Below, piece by piece: positions 25,073-34,695 of a DNA stretch of 64,000 nucleotides; within the stretch, counting starts at the first letter, position 1, and the number at the start of each line of letters is the position of its first letter. A program made the position numbers and the translations under genes. The stretch spans positions 1-64,000 of the forward strand of contig NZ_JABFHF010000009.1 in assembly GCF_015476655.1 (NCBI RefSeq). The letters are read 5' to 3'. The notes beneath the pieces are model-generated. The model saw only the letters and a list, made by a program, of their open reading frames with translations. It was not told the origin of the DNA and made no database searches. Source of the DNA: Aquiflexum lacus (GTDB taxonomy: Bacteria; Bacteroidota; Bacteroidia; Cytophagales; Cyclobacteriaceae).

Positions 25073-25426
25073 TTAAAGAAAACCTAATTCTAATTTAGCA
25101 GCCTCAGACATCATATCTTGAGAATAGGGAGGATCAAAAGTAAGCTCCAATTCAACATGATTAATTCCTTGGATCTGTTGGATTTTATCCTTTATTTCTG
25201 ACGGTATGAATTCTGCTGAGGGACAATTTGGTGACGTCAACGTCATCATTACATAGACATTGTTGACTGGATAGACACTGATTTCATATATCAGACCCAA
25301 TTCATATACATCTATTGGTATCTCCGGATCATAAACCTGTTTGATGGCGTTGACGACCTTATCTTTAAGTTCCTGAGTGGGTATTTCCATATTTTCAGAT
25401 GTAGAGCTAGTCATAATTTCATGCAT
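25073..25426 (-). CDS. MIP18/DUF59 family Fe-S assembly protein (SufT-like)
   Basis: I start at ATG 25426 (117 residues, MHEIMTSSTSEN...), which overlaps the sufE stop by 8 bp; ATG 25414 is an alternative. The frame open to 25453 is the shifted end of sufE. The family pattern is VYDPEIPIDVYELGLIYEI, then VYVMMTLTSPNCPSAEFIP with the conserved Cys, and ELTFDPPYSQDMMSEAAKLELG. SufT-type proteins help mature [4Fe-4S] proteins and are a regular part of suf operons. The terminal LGFL matches the family. Confidence 0.92.
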   Translation of the reverse strand: MHEIMTSSTSENMEIPTQELKDKVVNAIKQVYDPEIPIDVYELGLIYEISVYPVNNVYVMMTLTSPNCPSAEFIPSEIKDKIQQIQGINHVELELTFDPPYSQDMMSEAAKLELGFL

Positions 25427-25850
25427 TTTGTTTGGTCTGATATGCCAAGGCATAGAGTTTCATTTGTTTGATCATAGCAGCCAATCCATTGGATCTTTGA
25501 GATCCGATGATATTTCCCATCCCTATTTTATCTATAAAGTCCAGCTGCGCATGGAGGATTTCCTGAGGTTTTCTTCCGGATAAAACCCTGATCAAAAGGC
25601 TGATCAAGCCTTTGGTGATATCAGTATTGGAGTCTGCCAGAAAGACTATTTTGTCCTCATTTTCTTGGGTAGTCAGCCAAACTTTGGATTGGCAACCTTT
25701 GATGATATTTTCCTCTGTTTTTTCTGATTCAGGAAACTCAGGCAGCTTGGCACCAAGTTCCATGATATAATAAATTGTAGATTCTTTATCATCTCCCAAG
25801 ATGCCAAACTCGTCTATGATTTCGTTTTGTATATCTTGAATGGTGTTCAT
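25419..25850 (-). CDS. sufE: SufE sulfur acceptor
   Basis: The 143-residue protein has the SufE fold and the catalytic Cys in IIKGCQSKVW (about residue 51), which takes persulfide sulfur from SufS. Further motifs are DITKGLISLLIRVLSG and RSNGLAAMIKQMK. It overlaps sufS by 4 bp upstream and the SufT-like gene downstream, so is tightly coupled. Confidence 0.96.
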   Translation of the reverse strand: MNTIQDIQNEIIDEFGILGDDKESTIYYIMELGAKLPEFPESEKTEENIIKGCQSKVWLTTQENEDKIVFLADSNTDITKGLISLLIRVLSGRKPQEILHAQLDFIDKIGMGNIIGSQRSNGLAAMIKQMKLYALAYQTKQNA

Positions 25851-27070
25851 TTATTTTTGATTTTTGCGATTTTAGCCACTGCTGCGACTAAAACATCTAT
25901 TTCTGATTTGGTATTGTAAACAGAAAAGGATGCTCTTACGGTTCCCTCTATCCCGAATCTCTGCATTAACGGTTGGGTACAATGGTGCCCGGTCCTAACA
26001 GCGATTCCATTGGCATCGAGCATCATTCCTACATCAAAAGGATGCATACCATTTAAATTGAAAGAGATGACACTGACTTTATCTTTTGCAGTACCTATGG
26101 GTATAAAACCTTTTATTTCTCCAAGTAAATCAGTAGCATAGCTTAATAGGTCATCTTCCTGTTTTTTGATATCAGATTTCCCAAGGTCATTGATAAATTC
26201 CAAAGCTTTTTGAAAAGCGATCACATCCGCTATATTGGGTGTCCCTGCTTCAAATTTAAAGGGAATATCGTTATAAGTGGTTTTGGCGAAGGTCACTTCT
26301 TTTATCATTTCCCCACCACCTTGGTAAGGGGGCATGGATTCAAGAATATTTCTTTTGCCATATAAAATCCCTAATCCTGTTGGGCCAAATAACTTGTGGG
26401 CTGAGAAAGCCAAAAAATCGCAATCCAAGTCCTGGACGTTCACATCAAGATGGCTTGTCGATTGAGCTCCGTCCAACAAAACTTTTGCCCCAAATCTATG
26501 CGCCTTTTGAATGATTTCTTTTACAGGGTTGATGGTGCCCAATGCATTAGATACATGTACTATGCTGACGAGTTTGGTATTTTCATTCAGCAGCTTATCA
26601 AATTCTTCCATGAGAATTTCTCCGGAATCATTTATAGGAATTATCTTTAATATTGCTTCTTTTTCTTCACAGAGCATTTGCCATGGAACAATATTGGCAT
26701 GATGTTCCATAGTAGAGATTAAAATTTCATCTCCTTTGGTAATAAACTTTCTACCAAATGTTGCCGCAACCAAGTTGATACTTTCTGTGGTACCTTTGGT
26801 AAATATTATTTCCGCTTCTTCTTTGGCATTTATGTATTCTTTGATAAGCGTACGGGTCTTTTCATAATACCTTGTTGCCCGGTCAGCTAAAGTGTGCGCA
26901 CCTCTGTGAATATTCGAATTGTCTAATTCGTAGTAGTTACTTAAAGCATCAAGCACTGCCTGAGGCTTTTGGGTAGTAGCTGCATTGTCCAAATAAACCA
27001 AAGGCTTCCCATTTACCTCTTGGTGAAGGATTGGAAATAAACTTCTTATATCTTCTAAGTTTATAGGCAT
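25847..27070 (-). CDS. sufS: cysteine desulfurase SufS
   Basis: The 407-residue protein is a group II PLP-dependent cysteine desulfurase. Motifs are YLDNAATTQKP near the start, TMEHHANIVPW, DGAQSTSHLDVNVQDLDCDF, FSAHKLFGPTGLG (PLP-binding Lys in SAHK) and RTGHHCTQPLM (catalytic Cys). It takes sulfur from cysteine and passes it to SufE for cluster assembly on SufBCD. It follows sufD after 7 bp. Confidence 0.97.
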   Translation of the reverse strand: MPINLEDIRSLFPILHQEVNGKPLVYLDNAATTQKPQAVLDALSNYYELDNSNIHRGAHTLADRATRYYEKTRTLIKEYINAKEEAEIIFTKGTTESINLVAATFGRKFITKGDEILISTMEHHANIVPWQMLCEEKEAILKIIPINDSGEILMEEFDKLLNENTKLVSIVHVSNALGTINPVKEIIQKAHRFGAKVLLDGAQSTSHLDVNVQDLDCDFLAFSAHKLFGPTGLGILYGKRNILESMPPYQGGGEMIKEVTFAKTTYNDIPFKFEAGTPNIADVIAFQKALEFINDLGKSDIKKQEDDLLSYATDLLGEIKGFIPIGTAKDKVSVISFNLNGMHPFDVGMMLDANGIAVRTGHHCTQPLMQRFGIEGTVRASFSVYNTKSEIDVLVAAVAKIAKIKNK

Positions 27071-27077
27071 ATTTTAA

Positions 27078-28355
27078 TCAAAAATTACTGCCCAATCTTT
27101 CCTGAACAATGTCGGTCAAATACTTTTTGAAACTTTCATCGGACACATGTTCCAAGACCTCTCCTGCAAAGGCAAATAAAAGCATTCCCTTTGCCTGATC
27201 TTTACTCAAGCCTCTTGCCCTTAGATAGAAAAGTGCCTCCTCATCCAATTGACCTGTGGTGCATCCATGAGAACATTTTACATCATCTGCCCAGATTTCC
27301 AATTGGGGTTTGGTATTGACCGTAGCGTCATCAGATAGCAGAATATTGTTGTTTTGTTGAAACGCATTTGTTTTCTGTGCATCCTGACGGACAAATATTT
27401 TCCCATTAAAGACCCCTCTGGAATTATCTGCCAATATACCTTTATAAAGTTCGTTGGATTCTGAATGCGGTTTGGTATGGTCCACATTTGTATGATTGTC
27501 CACATGTGTTTTGCCATTCAACAGGTAAAGTCCGTACATATTACCTTCACATCCTGAATCTAATAGGTTTAAAGTGAGGTTGTTTCTAACCATATCTCCT
27601 GACAAGGAGATCACTACAGAAGTGAATGTAGCATCTCGATGAATATCAGTCTCGAAATTATTGACTACTATTGAATTTCTATTTTCAGATTGATGCCTAT
27701 TATAATGAACATGGGCATTCTGTCCTACTTTTATTTCTGTAACTACATTACATAAATAAGGAGACTCATCCAATGAAATTGTGTTTTCCAAAAATGAAAC
27801 CTCTGCATTTTCCTCTACTTCGATCAAAATTCTTGGACTTATAACTTGGCCTTGATTGGCTTTGTTGAAGAACAGGAAAAAAACAGGTTTATCGATTTTA
27901 TGATTTTTTTTCACTTTAATAAAAATCCCATCTTCAAAATAGATGTTATTCAAGCTGATAAACGGATCTTTCTCCGTCTTGGCTATGGTTCCCAATGATA
28001 CCGGCATTGAATCATTTAGGGATGAAACCTCAATTCCTGTTTGATTTACTGATGAAAGGGATTTTTCATAATTACCATTGTTGAATACCAAAAGGTCTCC
28101 ATCAAACCCTTCAAATAGATGGGATTGGATTAAATTTAAGTCAAGAACGGTTTTTTTAGATAATGAAAAATTATCGAGGGTCTGTTCTAGTTTTTTAGAA
28201 ATGGATGTGAATTTATATTCTTCATCTTTTGAGGCAGGTAGACCATTACCTAATGTGATGGTTCTTCCTTTTTCCCTTAATTGAGGAAATGAATTAAAAG
28301 ACGGAGCTTGATTTAAAATCAGCTCTGAAATTTTATTTTTGGTTAAGGTAGTCAT
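27078..28355 (-). CDS. sufD: Fe-S cluster assembly protein SufD
   Basis: The 425-residue protein has the beta-helix core of the SufB/SufD family in its second half (about 150-400): RILIEVEENAEVSFLENTISL, then GDMVRNNLTLNLLDSGCEGNMYGLYL, and KCSHGCTTGQLDEEALFYLRARGL near the end. It forms the SufBC2D scaffold complex and helps iron delivery. It lies between sufC (34 bp upstream) and sufS. Confidence 0.95.
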   Translation of the reverse strand: MTTLTKNKISELILNQAPSFNSFPQLREKGRTITLGNGLPASKDEEYKFTSISKKLEQTLDNFSLSKKTVLDLNLIQSHLFEGFDGDLLVFNNGNYEKSLSSVNQTGIEVSSLNDSMPVSLGTIAKTEKDPFISLNNIYFEDGIFIKVKKNHKIDKPVFFLFFNKANQGQVISPRILIEVEENAEVSFLENTISLDESPYLCNVVTEIKVGQNAHVHYNRHQSENRNSIVVNNFETDIHRDATFTSVVISLSGDMVRNNLTLNLLDSGCEGNMYGLYLLNGKTHVDNHTNVDHTKPHSESNELYKGILADNSRGVFNGKIFVRQDAQKTNAFQQNNNILLSDDATVNTKPQLEIWADDVKCSHGCTTGQLDEEALFYLRARGLSKDQAKGMLLFAFAGEVLEHVSDESFKKYLTDIVQERLGSNF

Positions 28356-28389
28356 GGATAAATTAAGATGGAGATTTTGGAAATGTTGA

Positions 28390-29151
28390 TTAGACAGAAG
28401 CTGCTTTTACTTCCTCTTTGATCCAGTCATATCCTTTTTCTTCTAAATCAAGTGCCAAGTCTTTTGTGCCTGATTTTACAATTCTGCCATTGAAAAGCAC
28501 ATGCACAAAATCAGGAACTATATAATCCAAAAGCCTTTGATAATGTGTCACAACGATCGTGGCTGTTTCTGATGACTTGAGTTGATTGACTCCATTGGAT
28601 ACAATTCTAAGTGCATCTATATCCAAACCCGAATCTGTTTCATCCAAAATGGATAATGTGGGTTCCAACATGGCCATTTGAAAAATTTCATTTCTCTTTT
28701 TTTCACCACCGGAAAAGCCTTCGTTCAAAGAACGGCTCATTAATTTCTGATCAATTTCGACAAGCTTCATCTTTTCTTTCATCACAGAAAGAAATTTAAC
28801 AGCATCCAAAGGATTCAAACCACGGTATTCCCTCACTTGATTAACAGCGGTCCGAAGAAAATTGGTTGTACTGACTCCGGGAATTTCTACAGGATATTGG
28901 AATGCCAAAAACACACCTTCTCTAGCTCTTTCTTCAGGAGCCAAAGCCAAAAGATCTTTCCCTTTGAACAAAACTTCACCCTCGGTTACTTCATATTCTT
29001 CCCTTCCGGCCAATACAGAAGCCAAGGTTGATTTACCTGAACCGTTTGGCCCCATGATAGCATGAACCTCTCCGGCTTTCACTTCCAAATTTATTCCTCT
29101 TAAAATAGGAGCTCCATCTATGGAGGCATGTAAATTTTTTATGACTAACAT
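28390..29151 (-). CDS. sufC: Fe-S cluster assembly ATPase SufC
   Basis: The 253-residue ABC-type ATPase has Walker A GPNGSGKSTL, the Q-loop FQYPVEIPGVSTTNFLR, the signature GFSGGEKKRNE, Walker B LSILDETDSGLD and an H-loop THYQRLL. It drives conformational change of the SufBC2D complex and is not a membrane transporter. Genes for SufB and SufD flank it on the same strand. Confidence 0.97.
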   Translation of the reverse strand: MLVIKNLHASIDGAPILRGINLEVKAGEVHAIMGPNGSGKSTLASVLAGREEYEVTEGEVLFKGKDLLALAPEERAREGVFLAFQYPVEIPGVSTTNFLRTAVNQVREYRGLNPLDAVKFLSVMKEKMKLVEIDQKLMSRSLNEGFSGGEKKRNEIFQMAMLEPTLSILDETDSGLDIDALRIVSNGVNQLKSSETATIVVTHYQRLLDYIVPDFVHVLFNGRIVKSGTKDLALDLEEKGYDWIKEEVKAASV

Positions 29152-29213
29152 TTCAATCTTATATTTTTATTGTTTTCAGTCCACCACAGGAGACTAGTTT
29201 TTTTCAATAATTA

Positions 29214-30659
29214 TTACCCAACTGAACCTTCCAATGTGAGCGCTAATAGCTTCTGTGCTTCTACCGCAAACTCCATGGGTAGTTGGTTAAGCACTTCTTT
29301 GGCATATCCGTTGACAATTAATGCTACCGCGTCTTCGGTTGAAATCCCTCTTTGATTACAATAGAATAGCTGATCTTCTCCAATTTTGGAAGTAGTCGCC
29401 TCGTGTTCTACTTGAGCACTTGAATTTTGTATATCAATATAAGGGAAGGTATGTGCACCGCATTTGCTTCCCATCAACAATGAGTCACATTGAGAAAAAT
29501 TACGGGAATTTGTTGCCCGCTTCATTACCTGAACTTGTCCACGGTATGAGTTCTGAGAATGACCTGCTGAGATACCTTTCGATACAATTCTGGAACGGGT
29601 GTTTTTACCGATATGAATCATTTTTGTACCTGTATCTGCCTGTTGATAATTATTGGTTACAGCCACTGAATAAAACTCGCCGACTGAGTAATCACCTTTA
29701 AGTATGCAAGAAGGATATTTCCAAGTAACCGCTGAACCTGTTTCTACTTGAGTCCAGGAGATTTTTGAATGATCGCCGGCACAAATCCCTCTTTTGGTTA
29801 CAAAGTTGTATATACCACCTTTACCTTCCTTATCACCCGGGAACCAATTTTGAACTGTAGAGTATTTTACTTCAGCATTTTTGGCTGCGTAGATTTCCAC
29901 TACAGCCGCGTGAAGTTGATTTTCATCTCTTTGCGGCGCAGTGCATCCTTCCAAATATGAAACATATGACCCTTCCTCAGCGATAATTAAAGTTCTTTCA
30001 AACTGTCCTGTATTGGCAGCATTGATCCTAAAGTAAGTTGATAACTCCATAGGGCACCTGACACCACTTGGGATATAGCAAAATGATCCATCAGAAAATA
30101 CAGCTGAGTTGAGAGCTGCATAATAATTATCATTGATAGGCACCACTGAACCTAAATATTTTTTCACCAATTCAGGGTGCTCTTTTACAGCTTCACTGAA
30201 GGAGCAGAAAATGATACCTAATTTTGAAAGGGTTGCTTTGAAAGTTGTACCGACTGACACCGAGTCAAGGACTGCATCTACAGCTATACCCTGCAATCTC
30301 TTTTGTTCATTTAAAGAAATACCTAATCTTTCATAGATCTGAAGTAACTCAGGATCTATTTCATCAAGATTTTTGGGTTTGTTTTTCTGTTTTGGTGCAG
30401 AATAGTATTTCAATGACTGAAGGTTGATTTTCGGATAACGAACATTGGCCCATTCAGGCTCAATCATTGTTAACCAATTCCTAAAAGCCTTGAGTCTCCA
30501 TTCCAATAACCATTCAGGTTCTTCTTTTTTTGCAGAAATCCATCTTATTATACCTTCATCAAGTCCAGCAGGTGCTTCATCTGCTTCCAGATTAACCGAC
30601 CAGCCATGTTCATATTCCTTTGATGTAAATTCCTCTAAAATTTGATTGTCTTTGCTCAT
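29214..30659 (-). CDS. sufB: Fe-S cluster assembly scaffold SufB
   Basis: The 481-residue protein is the first gene of the suf operon. Typical stretches are [25 protein letters not shown] (short segment), [62 protein letters not shown] and [23 protein letters not shown], with the Cys of the active cluster site. It holds the nascent [4Fe-4S] cluster with SufC and SufD. No sufA is present in the window. Confidence 0.97.
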   Translation of the reverse strand: MSKDNQILEEFTSKEYEHGWSVNLEADEAPAGLDEGIIRWISAKKEEPEWLLEWRLKAFRNWLTMIEPEWANVRYPKINLQSLKYYSAPKQKNKPKNLDEIDPELLQIYERLGISLNEQKRLQGIAVDAVLDSVSVGTTFKATLSKLGIIFCSFSEAVKEHPELVKKYLGSVVPINDNYYAALNSAVFSDGSFCYIPSGVRCPMELSTYFRINAANTGQFERTLIIAEEGSYVSYLEGCTAPQRDENQLHAAVVEIYAAKNAEVKYSTVQNWFPGDKEGKGGIYNFVTKRGICAGDHSKISWTQVETGSAVTWKYPSCILKGDYSVGEFYSVAVTNNYQQADTGTKMIHIGKNTRSRIVSKGISAGHSQNSYRGQVQVMKRATNSRNFSQCDSLLMGSKCGAHTFPYIDIQNSSAQVEHEATTSKIGEDQLFYCNQRGISTEDAVALIVNGYAKEVLNQLPMEFAVEAQKLLALTLEGSVG

Positions 30660-30797
30660 GTGGTTGAGTTATTTAGACTAATTATAGTTTGTCGTGCGAA
30701 GATACAACATTAAACCAATTTATTATGTTCAGGGTCATCTGAAATTTCTATAGGTTTTAGGAAAAAAGCATAGTATGTAGCTGTTAATCAGTACAAT

Positions 30798-30833
30798 AAA
30801 AAAAATAAAGGTCAGGTTTTAAAATCCTGACCT
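30798..30833 (-). terminator. intrinsic terminator after the Lrp-type gene
   Basis: An 8-bp stem AGGTCAGG (30809-30816) / CCTGACCT (30826-30833), with a 9-base loop and a T-rich run on the minus strand. It separates the lrp-type gene from the suf operon. A-rich bases on the other side could make it work both ways. Confidence 0.8.
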
Positions 30834-30937
30834 AAAAAATAAAATTATATTTAATCTTGAAATAAACATAATATAAATTAAATTAGATTTAATCTAAATT
30901 AGGTTATTTCAATCCTTAAACAAGGAATTCACTGACT

Positions 30938-31414
30938 TTAGTCAATCTTTTTGTCAAAAAACTGAATAGGCCTATTAATGCTTTCTTCGAGTACAATCAA
31001 AGTTTCGGTTCTATCTATGCCCTCGACTTTTTGGATTTTATCCAATACTGTTCGAAGGTGATTGGTATCCTTACAAATGATTTTAGCAAAGATGCTGTAA
31101 TTACCTGTAGTGTAATAAGCATTGATAACCTCAGAAATCTCTTTCAATCTGTCAATGACTGTATCATAAAGAGAACTTTTTTCAAGGTAGATTCCCAAAA
31201 AAGCTGAAATATCATAACCTAGTTTTGAGAAATCTATATTGAGCGTGGCACTTTTAACAATTCCCATATCCTCAAGTTTTCTCATCCTGACGTGTACAGT
31301 TCCTGAGGAGACATAGACTTTTTTGGCGATTTCGGTGTAGGGCGTTTTTGCATCATCATTCAATAATGAAATGATCTTGAGATCCACATTATCAATATCT
31401 AAAATTTTGTCCAT
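30938..31414 (-). CDS. Lrp/AsnC-family transcriptional regulator
   Basis: The 158-residue protein has an N-terminal winged helix-turn-helix (LLNDDAKTPYTEIAKKVYVSSGTVHVRMRKLEDMG, residues about 14-50). A C-terminal RAM domain with FLGIYLEKSSLYDTVIDRLKE and GNYSIFAKIICKD senses small ligands such as amino acids. It is upstream of the suf operon on the same strand but separated by a terminator. It is divergent from the hypothetical gene at 31792, so it may regulate that region; its targets are unknown. Confidence 0.94.
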   Translation of the reverse strand: MDKILDIDNVDLKIISLLNDDAKTPYTEIAKKVYVSSGTVHVRMRKLEDMGIVKSATLNIDFSKLGYDISAFLGIYLEKSSLYDTVIDRLKEISEVINAYYTTGNYSIFAKIICKDTNHLRTVLDKIQKVEGIDRTETLIVLEESINRPIQFFDKKID

Positions 31415-31655
31415 TTTTTTTGGGTTAATTTGAGTCTATGTTAATTATTTGGCAGGTAAATTATGAAATACTTAAAAAATACCAAAATAAATTTTTCAAT
31501 TTGTAAAAATGGGCAAAATGCATTTACTTTGGTGGCGTTGTTTGAGAATTACAGAAAATTTGGTCAAATATTGTTTTAATCAAATAAATAATTGAAAAAC
31601 TCAATTTTATGTGATTTTCTACAACTTAATTTTAGAAACTTTTAATCTCTAAAGT

Positions 31656-31707
31656 TATATTTGGGTTTATATTCTAAAAAGGGTCTTGCCATTGGCAAGA
31701 CTTTTTT
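31656..31707 (+). promoter_or_regulatory. orphan -7 box and terminator hairpin
   Basis: A TATATTTG -7 box at 31656-31663 is followed 20 bp later by a stem GTCTTGCC (31683-31690) / GGCAAGAC (31694-31701) with a 3-base loop and six T. No gene lies between, so the unit would make only a 40-nt transcript, or act as an attenuator ahead of 31792. Confidence 0.4.
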
Positions 31708-31737
31708 GTGCTCAAAAAAATATTTGAACAACAAAAA

Positions 31738-31770
31738 TTTGCATTTGAAAATATTTTATCTGTATATTTG
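31738..31770 (+). promoter_or_regulatory. promoter of the 31792 gene
   Basis: TTTG at 31738-31741, 21 bases, then TATATTTG at 31763-31770. Predicted start near 31776, leaving a short leader of about 16 nt. It supports the ATG at 31792. Confidence 0.6.
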
Positions 31771-31791
31771 TACAACTCAAATGCAAAACCC

Positions 31792-32295
31792 ATGAACAAA
31801 CTATTCGGAATACTGCTTTTATTTTTCGGAATAACGATCATCTCGCATCAACAAATCTTAGCATCTAATTTGATCAACAATGATGCGGATTCTAAAAAAA
31901 CCATGAACTCCTCCAATGATGGAGTTAATGAAAATGTCTCCATTATTCCTCTAGGTGAATCTGAAAATCTTGCTTCTTTATCAGAAGAAGAATTTGGCAC
32001 CAATTATTTTTATTACTCTCAGTGGACGTGGTCCGAATCAACACTTGAAATGTTGGATAAAAGTTCAGCATTTATTTTCCGATCAAAAAAGAGTTCTGAA
32101 ATAGAAGAATTACGGGTTTTGGTCAGCATTAATGACAAGGGAAAATTGATAGGTTACAAGGTCTTGAACGAAGAAGCCGATAAGGGTTTGATTGAGAGAG
32201 TAGGATATGTTTTGAGAAAAATGCCAAGGGCTATTCCTGTTCCAGGCTTTGATAATTATGAAGGGATGAATTTTGAATTGATGATCGGTTCTTAA
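31792..32295 (+). CDS. small exported protein of unknown function
   Basis: I start at ATG 31792 (167 residues); the frame upstream to 31708 crosses the promoter. MNKLFGILLLFFGITIISHQQILAS is a signal peptide. The mature part contains SQWTWSESTLEMLDKSSAF and a C-terminal beta-like section LRVLVSINDKGKLIGYKVLNEEADKGLIERVGYVLRKMPRAIPVPGF, which reads like a TonB C-terminal domain-like or energy-transducer-like fold, though this is weak. Own promoter and terminator, so it is a single gene. No family is claimed. Confidence 0.55.
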   Translation: MNKLFGILLLFFGITIISHQQILASNLINNDADSKKTMNSSNDGVNENVSIIPLGESENLASLSEEEFGTNYFYYSQWTWSESTLEMLDKSSAFIFRSKKSSEIEELRVLVSINDKGKLIGYKVLNEEADKGLIERVGYVLRKMPRAIPVPGFDNYEGMNFELMIGS

Positions 32296-32321
32296 AAGAA
32301 AGGTTGTTTGATTAGTTTAAT

Positions 32322-32357
32322 TTCCCCGATGTATTATTCATTGGGGATTTTTTTTTT
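32322..32357 (+). terminator. intrinsic terminator after the 31792 gene
   Basis: Stem TTCCCCGATG / CATTGGGGA with one mismatch, an AT-rich loop and a run of ten T. Confidence 0.75.
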
Positions 32358-32417
32358 GAGCGGTTAGGAAGAGGAAAAGGCAAATCCTAATTTTATCCTG
32401 AACAACAAACAATAATT

Positions 32418-34337
32418 ATGAAGAAATACTTACTCTTATTGACGGGTTTTTCACTTTTGACATATGGTTCATCTTTAGCCCAAGAATCATCATATGTTGA
32501 CCAGAAAAAGTGGCCTGAACAAGATGAAAAAGCTAAATTTTATACCATTTCAGGTGAAAGGCACGGTCAGTCTTTTTTCAAAAAACATCAATTCCCAGAA
32601 GTTCAGTATGAAGCAGGAGAAAAGCTGACTTTTGATATTTACCATACACCTGATGTTATGTACCATTGGTACAGACTTTGGGCTGAAAAGTATCCCGACA
32701 TCACAGAACTGTATGAGGTTGCAAAATCATTTGAGGGAAGACCGATATTGCAAATGACGATTACCAACAAAAAAACAGGCAAACATACAGATAAGCCGGC
32801 GGCATATTTTGAAGGTGGTAGACATGGGGGAGAGGTGACTGCAAGTGAAGCGGTTTTTTGGTTGACAAATCACCTTTTGGAAAACTACGGCAAAGACCCC
32901 AAAATCACCAAACTGATTGATACAAAAACAATATATGTTCGTCCACAGAACAACCCTGATGGTACAAATATGTACTTGTTTTCAGAACAAAGAAACCGAA
33001 GTACTGTCAGGCCATATGATGTGGATGGAGATGGATTATATGATGAGGATCCTGAAGAAGACCTGAATGGTGATGGCGTTATCCATATGATGAGGAAAAA
33101 GGCTGTTACTGAAGAGGAAAAGGAAAAAGCCAATTTCATTATTGATCCAAAGGATTCTAAGGGCAGATTGATGAAGCGAGTCCTTGAAGGCAAAGGAGAT
33201 TATTTGATGTATTCAGAAGGTATAGATAATGATGGGGACGGCAGATACAATGAAGATGGAATAGGGGGACTTGATCTTCACCGAAATTATCCGGAGAATT
33301 GGAGACCTGACAATAGGGGAGATGCAACAGGAAGAGGATATACCCAATTTGGTGCGGGTGAATACCCCCTAAGTGAAATTGAGACAAGATCTACTGTCCT
33401 ATGGTTACTTTCGCATCCCAATATCTCTGTGGTCAATTCCTTGGATACCCGGGTACCAATGCACCTTAGACCACCGTCCACTTCTTCTAGTGAGGAATCA
33501 ATGTTCCTTAAGGATAGATTGATTTATGAGTATTATGACAGTTTGGGTATGACAATCACCGGATATCCATGGGCAGGAGATGTTTATCAGACTTATAGTA
33601 CAAGAGGAAAAGTGAACCGGTTGACCGGAGATCCTCTCAAGCCCAATCCTTTATTTGGTCATGGACCTGACTTTGGGTACTTCTATTATGGAGCTGTTTG
33701 GTATGGAGATGAATTGTGGAACAATGGTGCTATGAAGGATTACGACGGAGATGGGGCTTATGATGATTATGATGCTATAAGATGGGATGATGAGGAAAAC
33801 CAATCAAGAGGTTTTAAAGCTTGGGAAAAATTCGATCATCCTCAATTGGGAGAAGTAGAAATAGGTGGATTCCATCCGAAGTTCTTTTCACAAAACGGTC
33901 CTCCTTGGCAATTGGAAGGATGGATTAAAAAGCAATCACTTTTTAATTTAGCGATGGCTCTCGATCTTCCCCAGATTGAAATTAAAGATGTGAAAGTTAC
34001 CAAATCTGGAAATGAACACGTAGTGACTGTTACTTGGACAAATTCAGGTAATCTTCCTGTTGCACTTGATCAGGCCAAAAGAGTCAAAATTGTCAAAGAA
34101 GACAGGTTGATATTGGAATTCGACAAGGAATTGACAAAAGGACATGAAAATGCCATCGTACAGATCACTTCACCTGACTTGTATGACAAGACGATTTATG
34201 CAGGATACACCGAATCAGGAGAAACCAAAGAGGCAACTTTCAGGATAAAGGTAAATCAAAAAGATCCTGTGAAAGCTACTTTGAAACTTTTGTCCACTAG
34301 AGGTGGCTATCTGGAAAGAGAAATTACTTTGAATTAA
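32418..34337 (+). CDS. secreted M14-family zinc carboxypeptidase with Asp-rich calcium-like loops
   Basis: The 639-residue protein has a signal peptide (MKKYLLLLTGFSLLTYGSSLAQ). The M14 domain starts at about residue 65 (MYHWYRLWAEKYPDI). Metal-binding His and Glu are in GGRHGGEVTASE (about 136-139); a later His in VPMHLRPPS (about 347) is the likely third ligand. Between them are Asp-rich repeats, DVDGDGLYDEDPEEDLNGDG, DNDGDGRYNEDGIG and later DYDGDGAYDDYD, like EF-hand or dockerin loops. A C-terminal Ig-like domain (about 530-639) follows. Predicted to trim C-terminal residues from peptides outside the cell. Own terminator after the gene. Confidence 0.9.
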   Translation: MKKYLLLLTGFSLLTYGSSLAQESSYVDQKKWPEQDEKAKFYTISGERHGQSFFKKHQFPEVQYEAGEKLTFDIYHTPDVMYHWYRLWAEKYPDITELYEVAKSFEGRPILQMTITNKKTGKHTDKPAAYFEGGRHGGEVTASEAVFWLTNHLLENYGKDPKITKLIDTKTIYVRPQNNPDGTNMYLFSEQRNRSTVRPYDVDGDGLYDEDPEEDLNGDGVIHMMRKKAVTEEEKEKANFIIDPKDSKGRLMKRVLEGKGDYLMYSEGIDNDGDGRYNEDGIGGLDLHRNYPENWRPDNRGDATGRGYTQFGAGEYPLSEIETRSTVLWLLSHPNISVVNSLDTRVPMHLRPPSTSSSEESMFLKDRLIYEYYDSLGMTITGYPWAGDVYQTYSTRGKVNRLTGDPLKPNPLFGHGPDFGYFYYGAVWYGDELWNNGAMKDYDGDGAYDDYDAIRWDDEENQSRGFKAWEKFDHPQLGEVEIGGFHPKFFSQNGPPWQLEGWIKKQSLFNLAMALDLPQIEIKDVKVTKSGNEHVVTVTWTNSGNLPVALDQAKRVKIVKEDRLILEFDKELTKGHENAIVQITSPDLYDKTIYAGYTESGETKEATFRIKVNQKDPVKATLKLLSTRGGYLEREITLN

Positions 34338-34397
34338 TCGGAGGAGATTTAATCAAATTTTTCCTAGAAGTTAGAAATAATTAAATGCCATAGTTCA

Positions 34398-34431
34398 AAA
34401 GGAATCCTGAAACCATATCAGGATTCCTTTT
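34398..34431 (+). terminator. intrinsic terminator of the M14 peptidase gene
   Basis: A 14-bp perfect stem (34397-34410 with 34418-34431) with a 7-base loop and a T-rich tail. The remainder of the 358-bp gap to 34696 is AT-rich and holds no gene that I can see. Confidence 0.85.
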
Positions 34432-34695
34432 ATTGTTTTTTGCTTATTTCCGTAATTTTTATACAAAATGAAATTGGATGAAAATACTTTTGACTTTTCA
34501 CTAACTCACTCTAGGTCCAATTTGGAATGATCAAAAGTTGCTATTTTTTTTACTATAAGACATACTGGTTTTCTCCCAAAAGATGGCACAGGTTTAAAAG
34601 AGATTTTTTTTAACCCTTAATAAATCCATTGAAATAAAATAAACCATGAACCATTTAATCTTTTTTTAATTTGGTTTGAAATTAAAATAGTTGAA

